Source: Castor canadensis (Eukaryota > Chordata > Mammalia > Rodentia > Castoridae). From it: a stretch of 64,000 nucleotides of DNA. The stretch lies in assembly GCF_047511655.1 (NCBI RefSeq), contig NC_133390.1, positions 89,969,583 to 90,033,582 of the forward strand. Reading direction: 5' to 3'. Position numbers and translations under genes: made by a program. The notes beneath the pieces were generated by a model. It made no database searches. It saw only the letters and a list, made by a program, of their open reading frames with translations, and had not been told where the DNA came from. Positions 12,536 to 23,599 of the stretch are shown piece after piece (within the stretch, counting starts at the first letter, position 1; each line of letters starts with the position of its first letter).

Positions 12536-12680
12536 AAAATTTTCATTGACTTTTCTTTATATCATTATTTCTTTGCTGAGAATTTCTTGTTTTTTTAAAA
12601 TTTATTTCAAAAGTGTTCATTCTTACCTCTTAGAGCGTATTTATAATGGCTGTCATCGAAACTTTATGAGATAATTCATT

Positions 12681-12702
12681 CTCTCTCTCTCTCTCTTTCT
12701 TT
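12681..12702. repeat. (CT)n microsatellite
   Basis: Eleven or so CT units at the tail side of an antisense SINE. Confidence 0.9.
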
Positions 12703-12703
12703 C

Positions 12704-13016
12704 AGTAGTAGGGATTGAATTCAGGGCCTTGTGCTTTGAAGCAAGAGCTCCATCACTTGAATCCAATCCTTTTTGTTTTAGCTTGGTTTTGATAGGGTCT
12801 CATGCTTTTGTCTGGACCAGCCTTGGACTATGATCGCCCCATCTTCATCTCCCCAATAGCTGGGATTACAGGCATGCAATGCCATCACACAGCTTGGGTT
12901 TTTTTTTTTTAACATAGGATCTTGCTAACTTTGCCTGGGCAGGCCTTGAACTGCTATCCTCCTATCTCTACCTCCCAAGTAGTTAGTATTATAGGCACAC
13001 ACCACCATCCCTGGCC
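12704..13016 (-). repeat. Two antisense SINEs (B1-dID then B1)
   Basis: First element: ID half ('gggattgaattcagggcctt') and B1 half ending near 12894. Then poly(T) at 12899 and a second B1 ('ctgggcaggccttgaactgc') ending near 13016. Confidence 0.8.
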
Positions 13017-13999
13017 TTTTGTTAGATAATTTTGATGTATATTACATTTTTGTTGGCATTTATTGGTTGTCTTTTCCTAGAAGAGTTGAGATTTTACTTT
13101 TTCTTCCAATGCTGAGTTATTTTGGATAGTGCTTTGACATTTTGAATATTATAAGGCTCTGGGCATTTTTGAAATCCCACAAAGAGTACTAAGTATTTTT
13201 GTTTGAGCAGAAAATTGACCCATTTGGGTTCAGAATGCAAGTTTTGACCATATTTATGTCTTTGGGGTTGCTTTGAGTTGCAGTTAGAGGGTACTGGAAG
13301 GGGAAAAATAGAAAGTCTTTGCCAGTTCAATGATAATTTAAGTTCTGATCTTCTCCAATCCATCTGCTATATTTATTTTTTAGATATCCTAAAATAGATG
13401 TTCCATGAATTCTGTCTAGGTTTTATAGCTGCATTCAGTGGGTGAAACAGATTGAATTGTGCTTTCCTCATCATACTCAGAACTGAATTTTGCGGTCATG
13501 TTTTAAATGTATATCTTCAATTCCTGCAGATGTTAAAATAGAAGAAATGACCTTTAGAGAGAGTAGTTTTGAGTTTCTAGTAAGGTCTCCAAGATGTATC
13601 CTGACCCATTATAAGGTTTAAAGTACTCTGGTAAAGGAATTAGGAAATGTGGAAGGAACATAAACCTTGAAACTAGACAACCCTGGATTCGAATTTACAT
13701 TTAATTCCATGAAAAGTGATTTACCATGATGCTCACTGAGACAATGAAATTATATCATGTATGTGAATTCTCCAGCATATATAAGATAGAAGATAAGTGT
13801 CAATTCTACTTTCTTTTAGAATTTAGTGTCAGGAAAATATTGCCTGTAGAAACAGCAGAATTTCATTGGTCATATTTAATTTGTATTTCTTTTTATATTT
13901 TGACTAACAGGAAGTGCAGAACTAGGAATAAAAAGCAGTCAATATGTTCAACTGTTGAATTACATATTTGCATCTATTCTTTGCAAATTTATTTTCAAC
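13017..13999. other. Mostly unassigned, with a MIR remnant
   Basis: The block 13640-13720 ('aaactagacaaccctggatt') resembles a sense MIR core. The remainder is AT-rich. The longest open frames (13094-13363 minus, 13726-14064 plus) lack recognisable similarity, and the second runs into a SINE. Confidence 0.45.
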
Positions 14000-14492
14000 T
14001 TTTTTGTACAACAGAGTCTCACTATGTAGCCCAGGGTGGCCTCCTGCCTTTTCTTCTACCATGATGGCATGGGCCACTGTGCCCAGCTCTTTTTCCCATT
14101 TTATTTATTTATTTATTATTTAAAAATATCTTTTGGAGACAGGTTCTCCCTGTGTAACCCAGGCTGGTGTCAAACTTTTTTTTTTTTGAGGTACCATGGT
14201 TTAAACTCAGGGCCTCATGCTTGCTAGGCAGGTACTCTACAATTGAGCCATGTCTCTGGTGCCTATTTTTATTTTTTAATTAATTAGTTATACCAGAGAT
14301 TAAACCCAGGGGCTCATGTTTGTCAGACAAGCAGTCAACCAATTGAGATCTGCCCCCAGTCCTGTTGCTTTTATTTTTTGTTTTTGAGATAAAGTCTAGT
14401 TAACTTTACTTAGCCTGGTCTCAAACTTATGATTCTCCTGCCTCTGCCTTGCAAGCAGCCAGAATTATAGATGTGTGTCAACACATTTGGCT
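14000..14492 (-). repeat. Cluster of antisense B1 and ID SINEs
   Basis: In order: B1 (14005-14090), a B1 fragment (14120-14172) interrupted by an ID with poly(T) (14173-14262), an ID-like fragment (14285-14360), and a B1 (14370-14492). The ID with 'tttaaactcagggcctcatg' looks like the youngest, inserted into a B1. Confidence 0.75.
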
Positions 14493-15740
14493 CCATTTTT
14501 ATTCTGATGTTCAAATTATATAGTATGAATTTTACGGTAAAATACTTTAAATTTTTTGGGCCTAGATAGAAGACAGACATCGAAAAGTTAGTGTATACTG
14601 TGTCTTTTAGTTGATATGGTATTAATAAATATTTTGTATTCCTTAATTAAAATCTTGCAGTTATCATTGACACTTGATTACATAATAGGTCATCATTACA
14701 ACAGAAATTCATATTTTCCAATTGGAGTTAGCATTTTAAATCTGAAATCTGCATTACTCTTATATGCGACCCACTTAAAAATACTTAATATTAGGTCTTT
14801 ATGATACTTGAAGAAGACTTCTCTAGCAAAATATGTTAATATGTTAAGACTGTGGTTGTATAATCTTCCTTTCTTCAAATGTCATTAGCATATTCATCAC
14901 AGTTAACAGTATGCCTTTCTTTGTTAAATACTGTAGAAACTGGCTTATTAAATATTCTGTATTTTGCTTTCCAAGTCTGAAGACATTCATAGTAAGCACA
15001 TACTGCAGTAAATGACTTATTTTAAATGGGTTTGGTTAGATTTTGAAATAGTGAAGTGTCTCATCCTTTGGATGAATGTTTTCTCTGTCTTTCAAAGTTT
15101 CCTTAGAAGAAGCCATTTTTAAACAGGAATGTTTTCTAACTACAGGTCCAATTTTTCCAGCCTGATTTCTGCCAGTATGTTTTAAAAAGATTTTTATGAT
15201 TATTTTGTGAGGCCAAATGTTCAAACACTTTTTTTAAATTTAGAGGCACAAGTTTACCTTTCACAGGGCCAAACAACTTCATAATTATTCGTTGAGAACT
15301 GTTCTTAAGACAGATTTTTCCCTAGGAATTCAGTTTGTTGAAGGGCAGTAGTTTTCTCATGCACCCAGCCTAATGAATTGGAGGCAAAATTTAATGTTTT
15401 AAAAATGGGTTTGCCCGTGTTGGCCTGCTTGGATCTTCTTCTTTGCACTTCATTGTGATTGTACTTTGTAACACCAAGTGCAATAGTATCAAAACCTGTC
15501 CTTCATCAGCAAGATTGACTCTTGAAATTCCACTGGAATATTTTGATAGCTCATTGGCTGTTTGAGGAAGATGTCAGGCATATTCTTGTTTTCTCCTTAT
15601 GCTTATTTGTTCCTGTTTAGTTGAAAGATACAGCAAGAGTCTTCAACTTTAGCCAAAGGTTGCTAACAATAGCTGGGAATTACGAAAGCAAGATTAAAAG
15701 CTGCTGAAATTAACACCACAATATTAAGATGGAGAGTAAT
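14493..15740. other. Unassigned intergenic stretch
   Basis: About 1.2 kb of AT-rich DNA with almost no obvious repeat. Open frames are short and have no recognisable similarity. The low repeat density is unusual for this window. Confidence 0.4.
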
Positions 15741-15833
15741 TGGACCAGAGGCATGGCTCAAGCACTAGAGCACCTGCTTTGCAAGTGCAAAGCCCTTAGT
15801 TCAAAGCCCAGTCCTACCAAAAAAAAAAAAAAA
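15741..15833 (+). repeat. ID SINE
   Basis: Sense ID monomer. It has a tRNA-like body ('agagcacctgctttgcaagt'), the 'ttcaaagcccagtcctacc' B-box side, and a 14-base poly(A) tail. Confidence 0.85.
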
Positions 15834-15959
15834 GATAGTAATGGAAAATAAACAGATAAATGCCCTCATAATAAAGAATTTATTTCAAAGTAATCACATT
15901 AACTTGAAGAATATTTGTAATTAATGGGAAGAACGCAGATTATAGAGCCCATATTCCCA

Positions 15960-16540
15960 ATCCATCCTTATCATTGGCTTCCTTGGCCCTCCATGCACAC
16001 TGGGTTTGCAGTTTCCCCAGCCTGAAAACAGTCTTCCAGGTGAACCTCTTACAAAGCATTTTCTCCCTGTTTTCTTACATTTCGGCTGAAACGTCACTTC
16101 TTGACCCCCTGGCTGCCGGGATCGCAGAGGTCCTTAACCAAAAGGGCTCAGGACAGGAGTGAATAAGACAAGACACATATCGAGAGGGCCAGCAGGCTGA
16201 TGACCAACTGGCAAATTTTTATTTTTCTCAGCAAGCTTTGTACAAAAAAGGAAGACACAAACATCAAAAACACACTGACCTAGTTACAACCTTTCTGTTT
16301 TGGCCACCCTACATTTTTATTGCCAGTGTCCTTGACTAAGTATAAACTTCTTTTCAGTCAGGGGAAACCATTGAGCATTCCTTCCCACCTGAGAGACATG
16401 GTGCACCTGCAGATTCCGACCTTGTCAGAATGCTGCTAAACCACAGCGACCTTGTCAGGTGTTGGCTTTTGGCTCCCAACACCTGGTTAAGGTTAGACCT
16501 TCTTTGTCCTATGCACTTCTAGTTGATCTCCAAAACAACA
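15960..16540 (+). repeat. L2 fragment split by an LTR
   Basis: Sense L2 landmarks such as 'cggctgaaacgtcacttctt' run up to 16113. The L2 appears to resume at 16482 ('cctggttaaggttagacctt'). The intervening 368 bp are the LTR described separately. Confidence 0.6.
16114..16481 (-). mobile_element. ERVK-like solo LTR
   Basis: On the minus strand it starts TGTTGGGAGCC and ends CGATCCCGGCA, giving a 368-bp LTR with TG...CA ends. Two A-rich AATAAAA-type poly(A) signals are visible on the minus strand (complement near 16313-16320 and 16213-16220). It is flanked by CCTGGC (16108-16113) and CCTGGT (16482-16487), a 6-bp target duplication with one mismatch. A 6-bp duplication is characteristic of class II (ERVK/IAP-type) integration. 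No internal viral sequence is left. Confidence 0.78.
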
Positions 16541-16554
16541 ATAAAGAAGTGTAC

Positions 16555-16700
16555 CAGCCTAGGAAGTTATCAACTTCATTTTAGAGATGGAGAATAGAGA
16601 TAAAACAGACATTCAAAGTGCAAAGTTCATTTGCTCATGCTCACACTGGTTAAGTAACAGAACTCAATGAAGTATCTTCTGGTGCTGCGACTACAAGTCT
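16555..16700 (+). repeat. MIR fragment
   Basis: The segment 'ttcattttagagatggagaa' leading into 'ctggttaagtaacagaactc' follows the order of the MIR core. Confidence 0.5.
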
Positions 16701-17520
16701 TTTAAACGAGAAGAATGGCTCTTATCCTTCACAATATTTTCTAATATTCCTAAAATAAGCAAATCTATATTAGATTATATATTATATTAATATTATATTA
16801 TATTAATTGCAACAGTTTAAACCAACTTTTTACATTTGGGTTAGAGGAAAAATATGGTAGCATAACTGTATAACTGAAATACATATTTTCCAAAGACAGG
16901 CATAGCAGAAAGGGATTTAAGAATCAATGGAAAACAGTTGAAACATGATTTTTAAAGTGTTAATGTTTAAAGCACATAACATTGAGCTTTATGCATTGTA
17001 AGAGTGCAATTCTGGGGTTGGGAGAGGAAAAATGGACTCCATTTAGCACTGCTCAAAGCATTTGCAGAGACATATATTCTGCTATATGTTTCACAACTTA
17101 AGGAAAGAACAGAGAAATATAATGGGTTCAAGGTATTTTACAAAGCTAATTAAGTACTGCCAGAAATATTATCTGAATCTTGGAAATATACAAAAGAAAT
17201 GCTAGAAGTTAAGTACTAGGCTGTTTACAGGGCTATTTCATACTTCTATAAGGTCTAAGATTAACCTGTAGATGCCATTGAGTCCACTATTCATGGCAGG
17301 AGGCAAGGCATGCACAGGAAAATAAACAAATAAACAAAAGAAATAAGCTAAAAAAGGGGAAAATAGTAAATGTCCTTTAAATAGAATCATAGCCTCAATG
17401 CCCCCAAGGTCTTGGTAGGGGATGGAGGATTGTGACGAGATGAAGTGGAAGAAGAGTCCTTTAAAACACACACACACACAAAAATTTCTCATTTGCTACC
17501 TCATGCGGTATTATGGAGAC
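16701..17520. other. Unassigned, with AT-rich tract
   Basis: 16765-16807 is an imperfect TATTA repeat. Nothing else is recognised; a short CA run at 17468-17479 precedes the RPL27A retrocopy. Confidence 0.5.
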
Positions 17521-17534
17521 CTCCCTCTTTCTTC

Positions 17535-18030
17535 TTCTGGCATCTTTCTTCTGGATGGCAGGACCATCCAGACTGAGAAACTGGGAGAATTCTGGCCAGG
17601 TGAGCCATGGTGGCAGCCACACCACCAAGCATCCAAAGCACCAGGGAGACTGAGTAAATGCTAGTGGCATCATCACAGGACCAACTTTGACAAATACCAC
17701 CCAGGTTGTTTTAGGAACATTGGTATGAGGCATCACCCCTTAAAGGGAAGCCAGAGTTTCTTCCCAGCTATCAACCTTGATAAACTGTGGGTCTTGGTAA
17801 ATAAGCAGACCCGGACAAATGCTGCCAAAATCAAGATTGGAGCTACTCCCATCATTGATGCAGTACTGTCCAGCTACCACAAAGTTCTAAGGAAGGGAGG
17901 AGTTCCTAAAGCAGACTGCATGGGGAGGGCCAAATTCTTCAGCAGAAGAGCTGAGGAGACATTGGGGATTGGGGTTGTGTCCTGGTGGCCTGAGGCTACA
18001 TGGAGAGAGGTACATTAAATACTAACAAAT
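17535..18030 (+). pseudogene. RPL27A: RPL27A processed pseudogene
   Basis: Intronless, degraded copy of the 60S ribosomal protein L27a (uL15) mRNA. The start region near 17563 retains the equivalent of 'PSRLRK', but the ATG is destroyed. Indels break the frame in the glycine/histidine-rich N-terminal third (17580-17680). From 17725 the frame is open and resembles the C-terminal half: '[12 protein letters not shown]', '[14 protein letters not shown]', 'NAAK', 'PIIDAV', 'KVLRKG', then '[10 protein letters not shown]' near 17930. The C-terminal GGACVLVA equivalent is frameshifted ('gtgtcctggtggcc' near 17977). A 3' UTR remnant with 'cattaaatactaac' follows. The parent protein is about 148 residues. 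It cannot encode it. Confidence 0.9.
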
Positions 18031-18526
18031 ACTTACAAATAAACATTTTCTTAGATTTCAAAAGCAGGATTTATTAATTTCTAGGACATTTTGAAAATTT
18101 TAGAAAAATTCATAGATGAGAATAATAATCTGCCACAGCACTATTCAAGAGATAACTTATACTAACATTTTACCTTATTTACTCTGTGTTTTCTAGTCTT
18201 CTAATCTTTGCTTATCTAATCTCTCTGAGAATCTAAGGCATCATACAAAGGTCACTTAAACAAGGTAGTATAGTTTTATGGTAAATGATAAATAAAAATT
18301 TGATTGAAACTTGATCTTTAAAAGAACATTATGAAAATAAATTTATTTTACCTTATATTGAGCAACATTTAGGTTGTAATTAAAAGTATGCATTAATTCC
18401 TAAACTAAGTCAAGCCTTGGCTTTTGGTGCAATTGATTGAAGAATATATATTTGATACTTGCAGCATTATCAAAAAAACGATTCATCAATTTCTTAATTA
18501 AATCAGTCTTTTAAAAATGTCTGTTC
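18031..18526. other. Unassigned AT-rich stretch
   Basis: No coding character and no nameable repeat. Confidence 0.5.
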
Positions 18527-18777
18527 AGGCCAGGTAACAGTGGCTCATGCCTTGTAATTCTAGCTACTTGGGAGGCTGAGATCTGGAGGACTACAGTTCA
18601 AGGTCAACCTAAGCAAATAGTTCTCAAGACCCCACCTCCAAAATAACCAGAGGAAAATGGACTGGAGGTGTGGTTCAAGTGACTGAGCACCTGCTTTGTG
18701 AGAACCTGTTCTACAAGAGCCTGCTCTGCAAGTATGAAGCCTTGAGTTCAAACCCTAGTCCTACCAAAAAAAAAAAA
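18527..18777 (+). repeat. B1-dID composite SINE
   Basis: B1 half ('ggccaggtaacagtggctca'), A-rich linker near 18645, and ID half with an internal ~19-bp duplication ('gagaacctgttctacaagag' then 'cctgctctgcaagt'). It ends in poly(A). Confidence 0.88.
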
Positions 18778-19753
18778 GTCTATTATTTTATGATTATTGG
18801 CTTTTAATTTAATTAAAATCCTTTAATTAAGAAGTTGAAATATTCATATCCTCAGAATCAACGATTTTGGCTGTGAAAAATTAAGCAGAAAAAGATAAGA
18901 TACTTTTTACTTTATATTCATGGACCTCATGGATTCTTGTGTCTTTAATAAGATTTTCAACATTATTTTGAAGTCAGTTTGTATCCATCCAAATTATTTG
19001 AGCAGATATTTATTGTATCTGAAAATCAGGTAGAGACTGACTGAGTTATAGGTGTCATCAGCAAGAAAAAAAGAAAACCTGTCTTAAATGTGTAGGGTTT
19101 GAACAGTCAATTCACTATTGAACATTTTCATGTAACAATAAATTTTGCTTCTTTGCACAATATCTTATCAGTGTAGACATAAGAAACAGAAGCCCCTCTG
19201 TAGTGCTTGATGTCAGTATCAAGTAGTGGGTAGGGATGAGCACGCTATGAGATACGAGCTGTGAATGAGACAAATCATTTCCTAGACTCCCAGAGGAGTC
19301 AGAACCTTGGGAATGACATAAGCAGGATTACAATGGATAGAAGTGAGAATAGTGACAGTTAAAGAGAGACAGCGTTAGAGAAGATGTTCAGAGATACGCG
19401 TGTATAAACTGTTATTGCTGTTAACACTGAGGGTCAGAAAATCTAGATTTAGCTGCCATATGTATCCAATTCCTTTAAGCAAGCCTCTTTCTCTGAAAAC
19501 ATATTCCTTTCTAAAATGAAGGTTGATTTACATGATCCTTAGGATTTATTATGCTTGAAAAATTCTGTAATTTTAAGATCTGAGAATAAATAATATTCTA
19601 AGAGATGCTGAGGCACTTAAGAACATTGGAAAACTATAATAATCTTGGTATTTGCTACCTAAGAAGAGCTTTTAGCTATCTGAGTTATTATTTTCTAATA
19701 TATGCTCTTAAGCATTTTGTACTTAAATCTTTCTTCTATTTTTAGTTGAGCTA
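18778..19753. other. Unassigned intergenic stretch
   Basis: About 1 kb of AT-rich DNA without coding signal. It may be unique sequence. Confidence 0.45.
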
Positions 19754-19793
19754 GTCATTTGGCTCAAAGAATGCCTTCATGTGAATTAGAAAA

Positions 19794-20340
19794 ATGCTCC
19801 TTGACAATGGGGAAGAGGGAGAGAAAAAGAGAATGATAGAGAGTGAATAATACTAAAATACATCACATATGTGTAGGAAGAAGGCACAATGAAACTCATT
19901 GAAAGCTGTTGAACAATACAGGGTAGGGGGAAAGGGTGAAGAAGAGTAATAGAGGGGGTTAGACTAAAGTACAACATATTCACAGGTGAAATACCATGGC
20001 AAAACCCCTCTGAACAATGAACATACCTGAACAAAGGAGGACAGGAATGTAAAACTGATCTTGTTGGGGGAAGGAACTAGTGGGAGGGGGAGAGGATATG
20101 GAGAGAGTAAAGGAGGGTCAATCTGGTCGATGTATTTCATATATATAAATACATATATGTATAAAGATAGAACATTGAAACCTGTGAAAATCATTTTAAG
20201 CAGGGGAGAGGGGATGAGGGAGAATGATGGTGGGGATGAACCTAACCAAGCTACATTGTACCTATACATGTCAAAATGAAACTCCCTGTACAAGTAATAT
20301 GTGCAAATAAAAATGTTCAAAAGAAAAGAAGGATGCTCCT
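19794..20340 (+). mobile_element. L1 3' UTR insertion with 8-bp duplication
   Basis: Purine-rich L1 3' UTR in sense orientation, ending in an A-rich tail near 20305-20332. The flanking ATGCTCCT at 19794-19801 and again at 20333-20340 looks like a target-site duplication. It lacks any L1 ORF and so is a heavily 5'-truncated copy. The antisense open frames across it merely reflect purine skew. Confidence 0.75.
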
Positions 20341-20809
20341 CCATTAGTTCAGCCAAATGACAGTGATTTTTTTTTCTAGTTAAAGCTCTCCTTTCACTGC
20401 ATAAACAAAGCCAAATAATCCCTTTCTGGGCTCTTGGCCCCTATGGTCAATAATGTCATTTGATGTCCTCCCAAATCATTTTCAACTTCTACATATAGTG
20501 AACATAGAAATGTTAAGTTGTCTAATTGGTTATGAGATACAAACACAAGTTTGGTAAAAAGTAGACTTAAGGAACAGACAGGAAATTTGATCAATTACAG
20601 GGAATACATTTTGGGAGAAGAGAATTCCAACCATGTAAAAACAAATGGACACCAAAGATTGTTTAGAATCACTTACCTTGGTAAGTGATTATCATAGTAC
20701 TAGGTTCAGTTATTTCTTGAATAAGGAGTCAAAGTACATCAATGAACGTTTATAACATCATGGTAGGAAAGATAAATTACACTTCCTAAGAGAAGAAATT
20801 TCGAATAGA
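20341..20809. other. Unassigned, containing a short palindrome
   Basis: Otherwise featureless; the palindrome at 20667-20690 is listed separately. Confidence 0.45.
20667..20690. repeat. Perfect 11-bp inverted repeat, 2-base spacer
   Basis: AATCACTTACC at 20667-20677 and its exact complement GGTAAGTGATT at 20680-20690, separated by TT. Each strand presents a consensus-like GGTAAGT splice-donor sequence. No transcript is supported here. Confidence 0.9.
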
Positions 20810-20935
20810 AAGCTGCTGGAGGACATGCAACTTGTAAGTGGCAGAGCCACAATTTGAATTTGAGCACTGTGACTCCACATCACAGAACTCTGTGACTCCA
20901 GGTTATTGCACTTAACCATAGGGACTCCTGCCACC
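20810..20935 (+). repeat. MIR fragment
   Basis: 'cttgtaagtggcagagccac' and 'gtgactccaggttattgcac' match the sense MIR core and 3' side. A short internal duplication, 'ctgtgactcca', occurs at 20867 and 20890. Confidence 0.7.
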
Positions 20936-21280
20936 TCTGTACTGTATTGCTTTTGCCTTTAGCAATTTGGCAAGAGTTTTGCCTTTTTAAATTAGGTGTT
21001 CAAAAAAAAAACTCATTATCAAGCAAATGTCATTTGATAGAGTATTATTTTTTCCTAAGCTCAACCTTTTATGTTGACTAAGCCTCACCATAACAAAGGT
21101 GACTAGAAAGAAGTCTTAGTTTGTATCAGTGAAAACTCTTCCTCTCTTCTTCAGAGACAGATTAGGAGGATCCACCCCTCCATCCCAGTATTCGGCATTG
21201 TTTAGGCATTGTTAGGTAAGTTTGACTGAGAAAGAATGCTTATTTCATGTAAGACCTTTAAAGCAAGCATCCATTAATGT
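20936..21280. other. Unassigned intergenic stretch
   Basis: Nothing recognised. Confidence 0.5.
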
Positions 21281-22734
21281 TTGTTTTTTTTTTTCCCTCT
21301 TGATGGAAGTTGCCAGGTGCTGACAGTTTGGCTGCTTCATTGATCCTTCTCCAACACCTTGCCAGAATATCAGTTGCCCAGGAGCAGAATGGAGCAACAG
21401 CCTCAGGTTGGGCAGGGAAGGAGGCTATTTTGGAACTGTTACTGACGTGGTTGAGGTTCTGGAGTCCAGCAGGATTGTGATATTGCTGCTGCTCCTGAAG
21501 GTCCTGGGATGATGGCAACCATGAATTGAGCCCCACCATTTTCCTGGAGACCAAAGAAGCTATTAATCAAGCTGCTGCTTGTCTGGTGATTCCTGGAGCT
21601 GTCATCACCACAATCAGAGATGTTTTAAACACCTCACAGCCTCATCAGGGAGACTTCCATCCAGCTGCTGGTGACAAGAAGACTTCAAATCATCCTCAAC
21701 ACCCCAAAAGATGTAGTTGCAGTCATGGGAACCACTGCAACTGTCATGGGCTATTTGCCTTGGGAAATGTCACTGGAGCTGTCATGACACCCTCAGGTGA
21801 CTCTTAGATGACCCTGGCTACTGCAGCTCTGGATGACCCCACCTACAGCTTCCCCTGACCTCCTGGAAGAAGTCTTCAATCTGACTAGGGAAGGCATTCC
21901 CTCATGACAGTTAGGCACATGCATGTCTAACTATATAGCACTCCTCTAACTCCCTTTGGACTGGTCTGGAGATATTCCTCTTGTGTCTGCTCCCCAGCCC
22001 AAGCTCCAATAAAGCCTCACCTGATTATTTTCTTGCCTACTTGTGGTTTTTTTGTAAGTAAAGTCAGCTGAGCTGGTAACACGAAGAGCAAACACCACCC
22101 AGGGATGCCAACCCAAGGCACAACCAGCAGCAGCAGCTAGAATGTAGCTGAAGAGTTCCAGGGAGTGGTAGGGAGCAGAGACTGTGAAGAGCTGAGATTG
22201 CAAAAGACTGCCAAAGTGCTGAGAAGGTGAGAGATGGCAAAGAAAGGAGAGCAACAAACCCTGGCCAGGAGAGTTCCAGAAAGCGGCCAAGAGTTACTAG
22301 CTTGGCTACTGAGGATCTGTGACACTAAGCCGAGGGCCCCAACACCCCAAACTTGAAGCTGTAACTCAAGCTGCTGGATGCTGGACTACGGCCCTTGAAA
22401 TTCAGAGCTGTAACATTCAGAGTAAGGATCCCAACACCACAGGCTCAGAGTTGCTGGCGCTGAGTTACACTTTGCCTGTTACTGGTTTCCATTTGAATAG
22501 AGAAAAAGAACCCTGAGCTGGTTGGTGACACTTATATCATCTAAACCAAAGAGAGTCATCTCCAGCGCCTGGTAATTCCTTATAATGGGAGAAGTATACT
22601 ACAAACACACTCTTGAACTGAAACTGCAACTGTGTGGTTACATATGGCAGTAGAACTTACACAACAGCACCGGCCAGGATCCCTGTTCAAACATCTGTGA
22701 CTCAGGGTGAAATCTGGGGTGTTAGAAAAAAAAA
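21281..22734 (+). other. Possible LTR-retroelement remnant, family unknown
   Basis: GC content is higher than in the flanks and differs from everything else in the window except the CpG island. A 'ccaataaagcctcacctgat' stretch near 22008 looks like a retroviral poly(A) signal with a downstream GT-rich segment. CAG/CTG-rich motifs recur (21485, 22125, 22365). Several frames are open for 60-114 codons, but none resembles a protein I know. A non-LTR explanation (an unknown retrocopy) is also possible. Confidence 0.3.
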
Positions 22735-22975
22735 AGTTATTTCCGTGTTTTCAAAATAGAGAAACAGAAGGGACTGTGGAATTTCTTTCAGAACTGCTTC
22801 CCGTTGCTAATCTCATACTATAAGGATAAGGAATTGAACCCATGAAATAAGTCATGTTTAAAGTTGCATCAAAAGGAAATTGGGTGAAGGGTACAAAGTA
22901 CTTTTCTGTGTTATCTTTGCAACTTCCTGTGACTCTATAATTATTTGAAAATAAGAGGTTTTTTTTTTTTTAAGA
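22735..22975 (+). mobile_element. Old L1M/HAL1-type 3' end
   Basis: The run 'gaaattgggtgaagggtaca' ... 'tctttgcaacttcctgtgac' ... 'ataattatttgaaaataag' is the typical 3' end of an old mammalian L1-family element in sense orientation. Confidence 0.7.
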
Positions 22976-23502
22976 CCCTTCAATAAGGGAAATGGACTTT
23001 TGACCTTGGAAAGAATTACTGTTGTAGAATTTAACAGAAGAATAAGGGAAGTGATGTCTGTAGTCAGACTTCACAATCATCTTCAGAGTGTATGTAGTGT
23101 CCATGCAGGAGCCCTTCTTCCAAATCAGTGGCAGTAAGCAGAAAAAAGTGATAGATTGTTCCAGTGAAAGTGTGCTCCTTTTTAAAAAAACTTTTACAAA
23201 TATCAGTTTATTTATCTGTGCTACTAAAAATGGTTTCACCAAGTCTGAAGGTTCACAGACCCTTTAAAAATCCCTTCCTGAGGCTCCTTTTCCATTCCTG
23301 CATGCCTGCTCTCATTAGTTCCTTTTTGAGCCCTCAGTTACCTATGAGCTGTTGCCAGCATCCTTCATTCCAAATGCAGAACTACACTCTCCCGTTTGTT
23401 TTTAAATTGTTCATCAACACTTTTATCCTCCAAGAAACTTCTCATGTTTGTTCTTCAATATGTTCTTTTAAATTCAATAAAGTCAGATTTAACACCCCTT
23501 CC
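22976..23502. other. Unassigned intergenic stretch
   Basis: No nameable repeat. A 143-codon open frame (23164-23595) spans it and ends inside an ID SINE; it is treated as chance. Confidence 0.45.
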
Positions 23503-23588
23503 TTTTTTTGGGTGGTAGTGCTGGGGTTTGAACTCAGGGACTCATGCTTGCTAGCAGGCGCTCTACTACTTGAGCCATTTAGCCAGCC
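23503..23588 (-). repeat. ID SINE
   Basis: Poly(T) then 'gctggggtttgaactcaggg' and 'ctactacttgagccatttag'. A young-looking antisense ID. Confidence 0.88.
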
Positions 23589-23599
23589 TTTTTAAAAAT

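Noticed and set aside
19964..20356. 130-codon minus-strand frame
   Set aside because: It is the antisense of a purine-rich L1 3' UTR; the low stop frequency follows from base skew.
21526..21807. 93-codon frame as a candidate new gene
   Set aside because: It has no homology I recognise and lies in a block that looks like retroelement debris. It is kept only as an unexplained region.
23164..23595. 143-codon plus-strand frame
   Set aside because: It ends inside an antisense ID SINE and has no recognisable protein motif.
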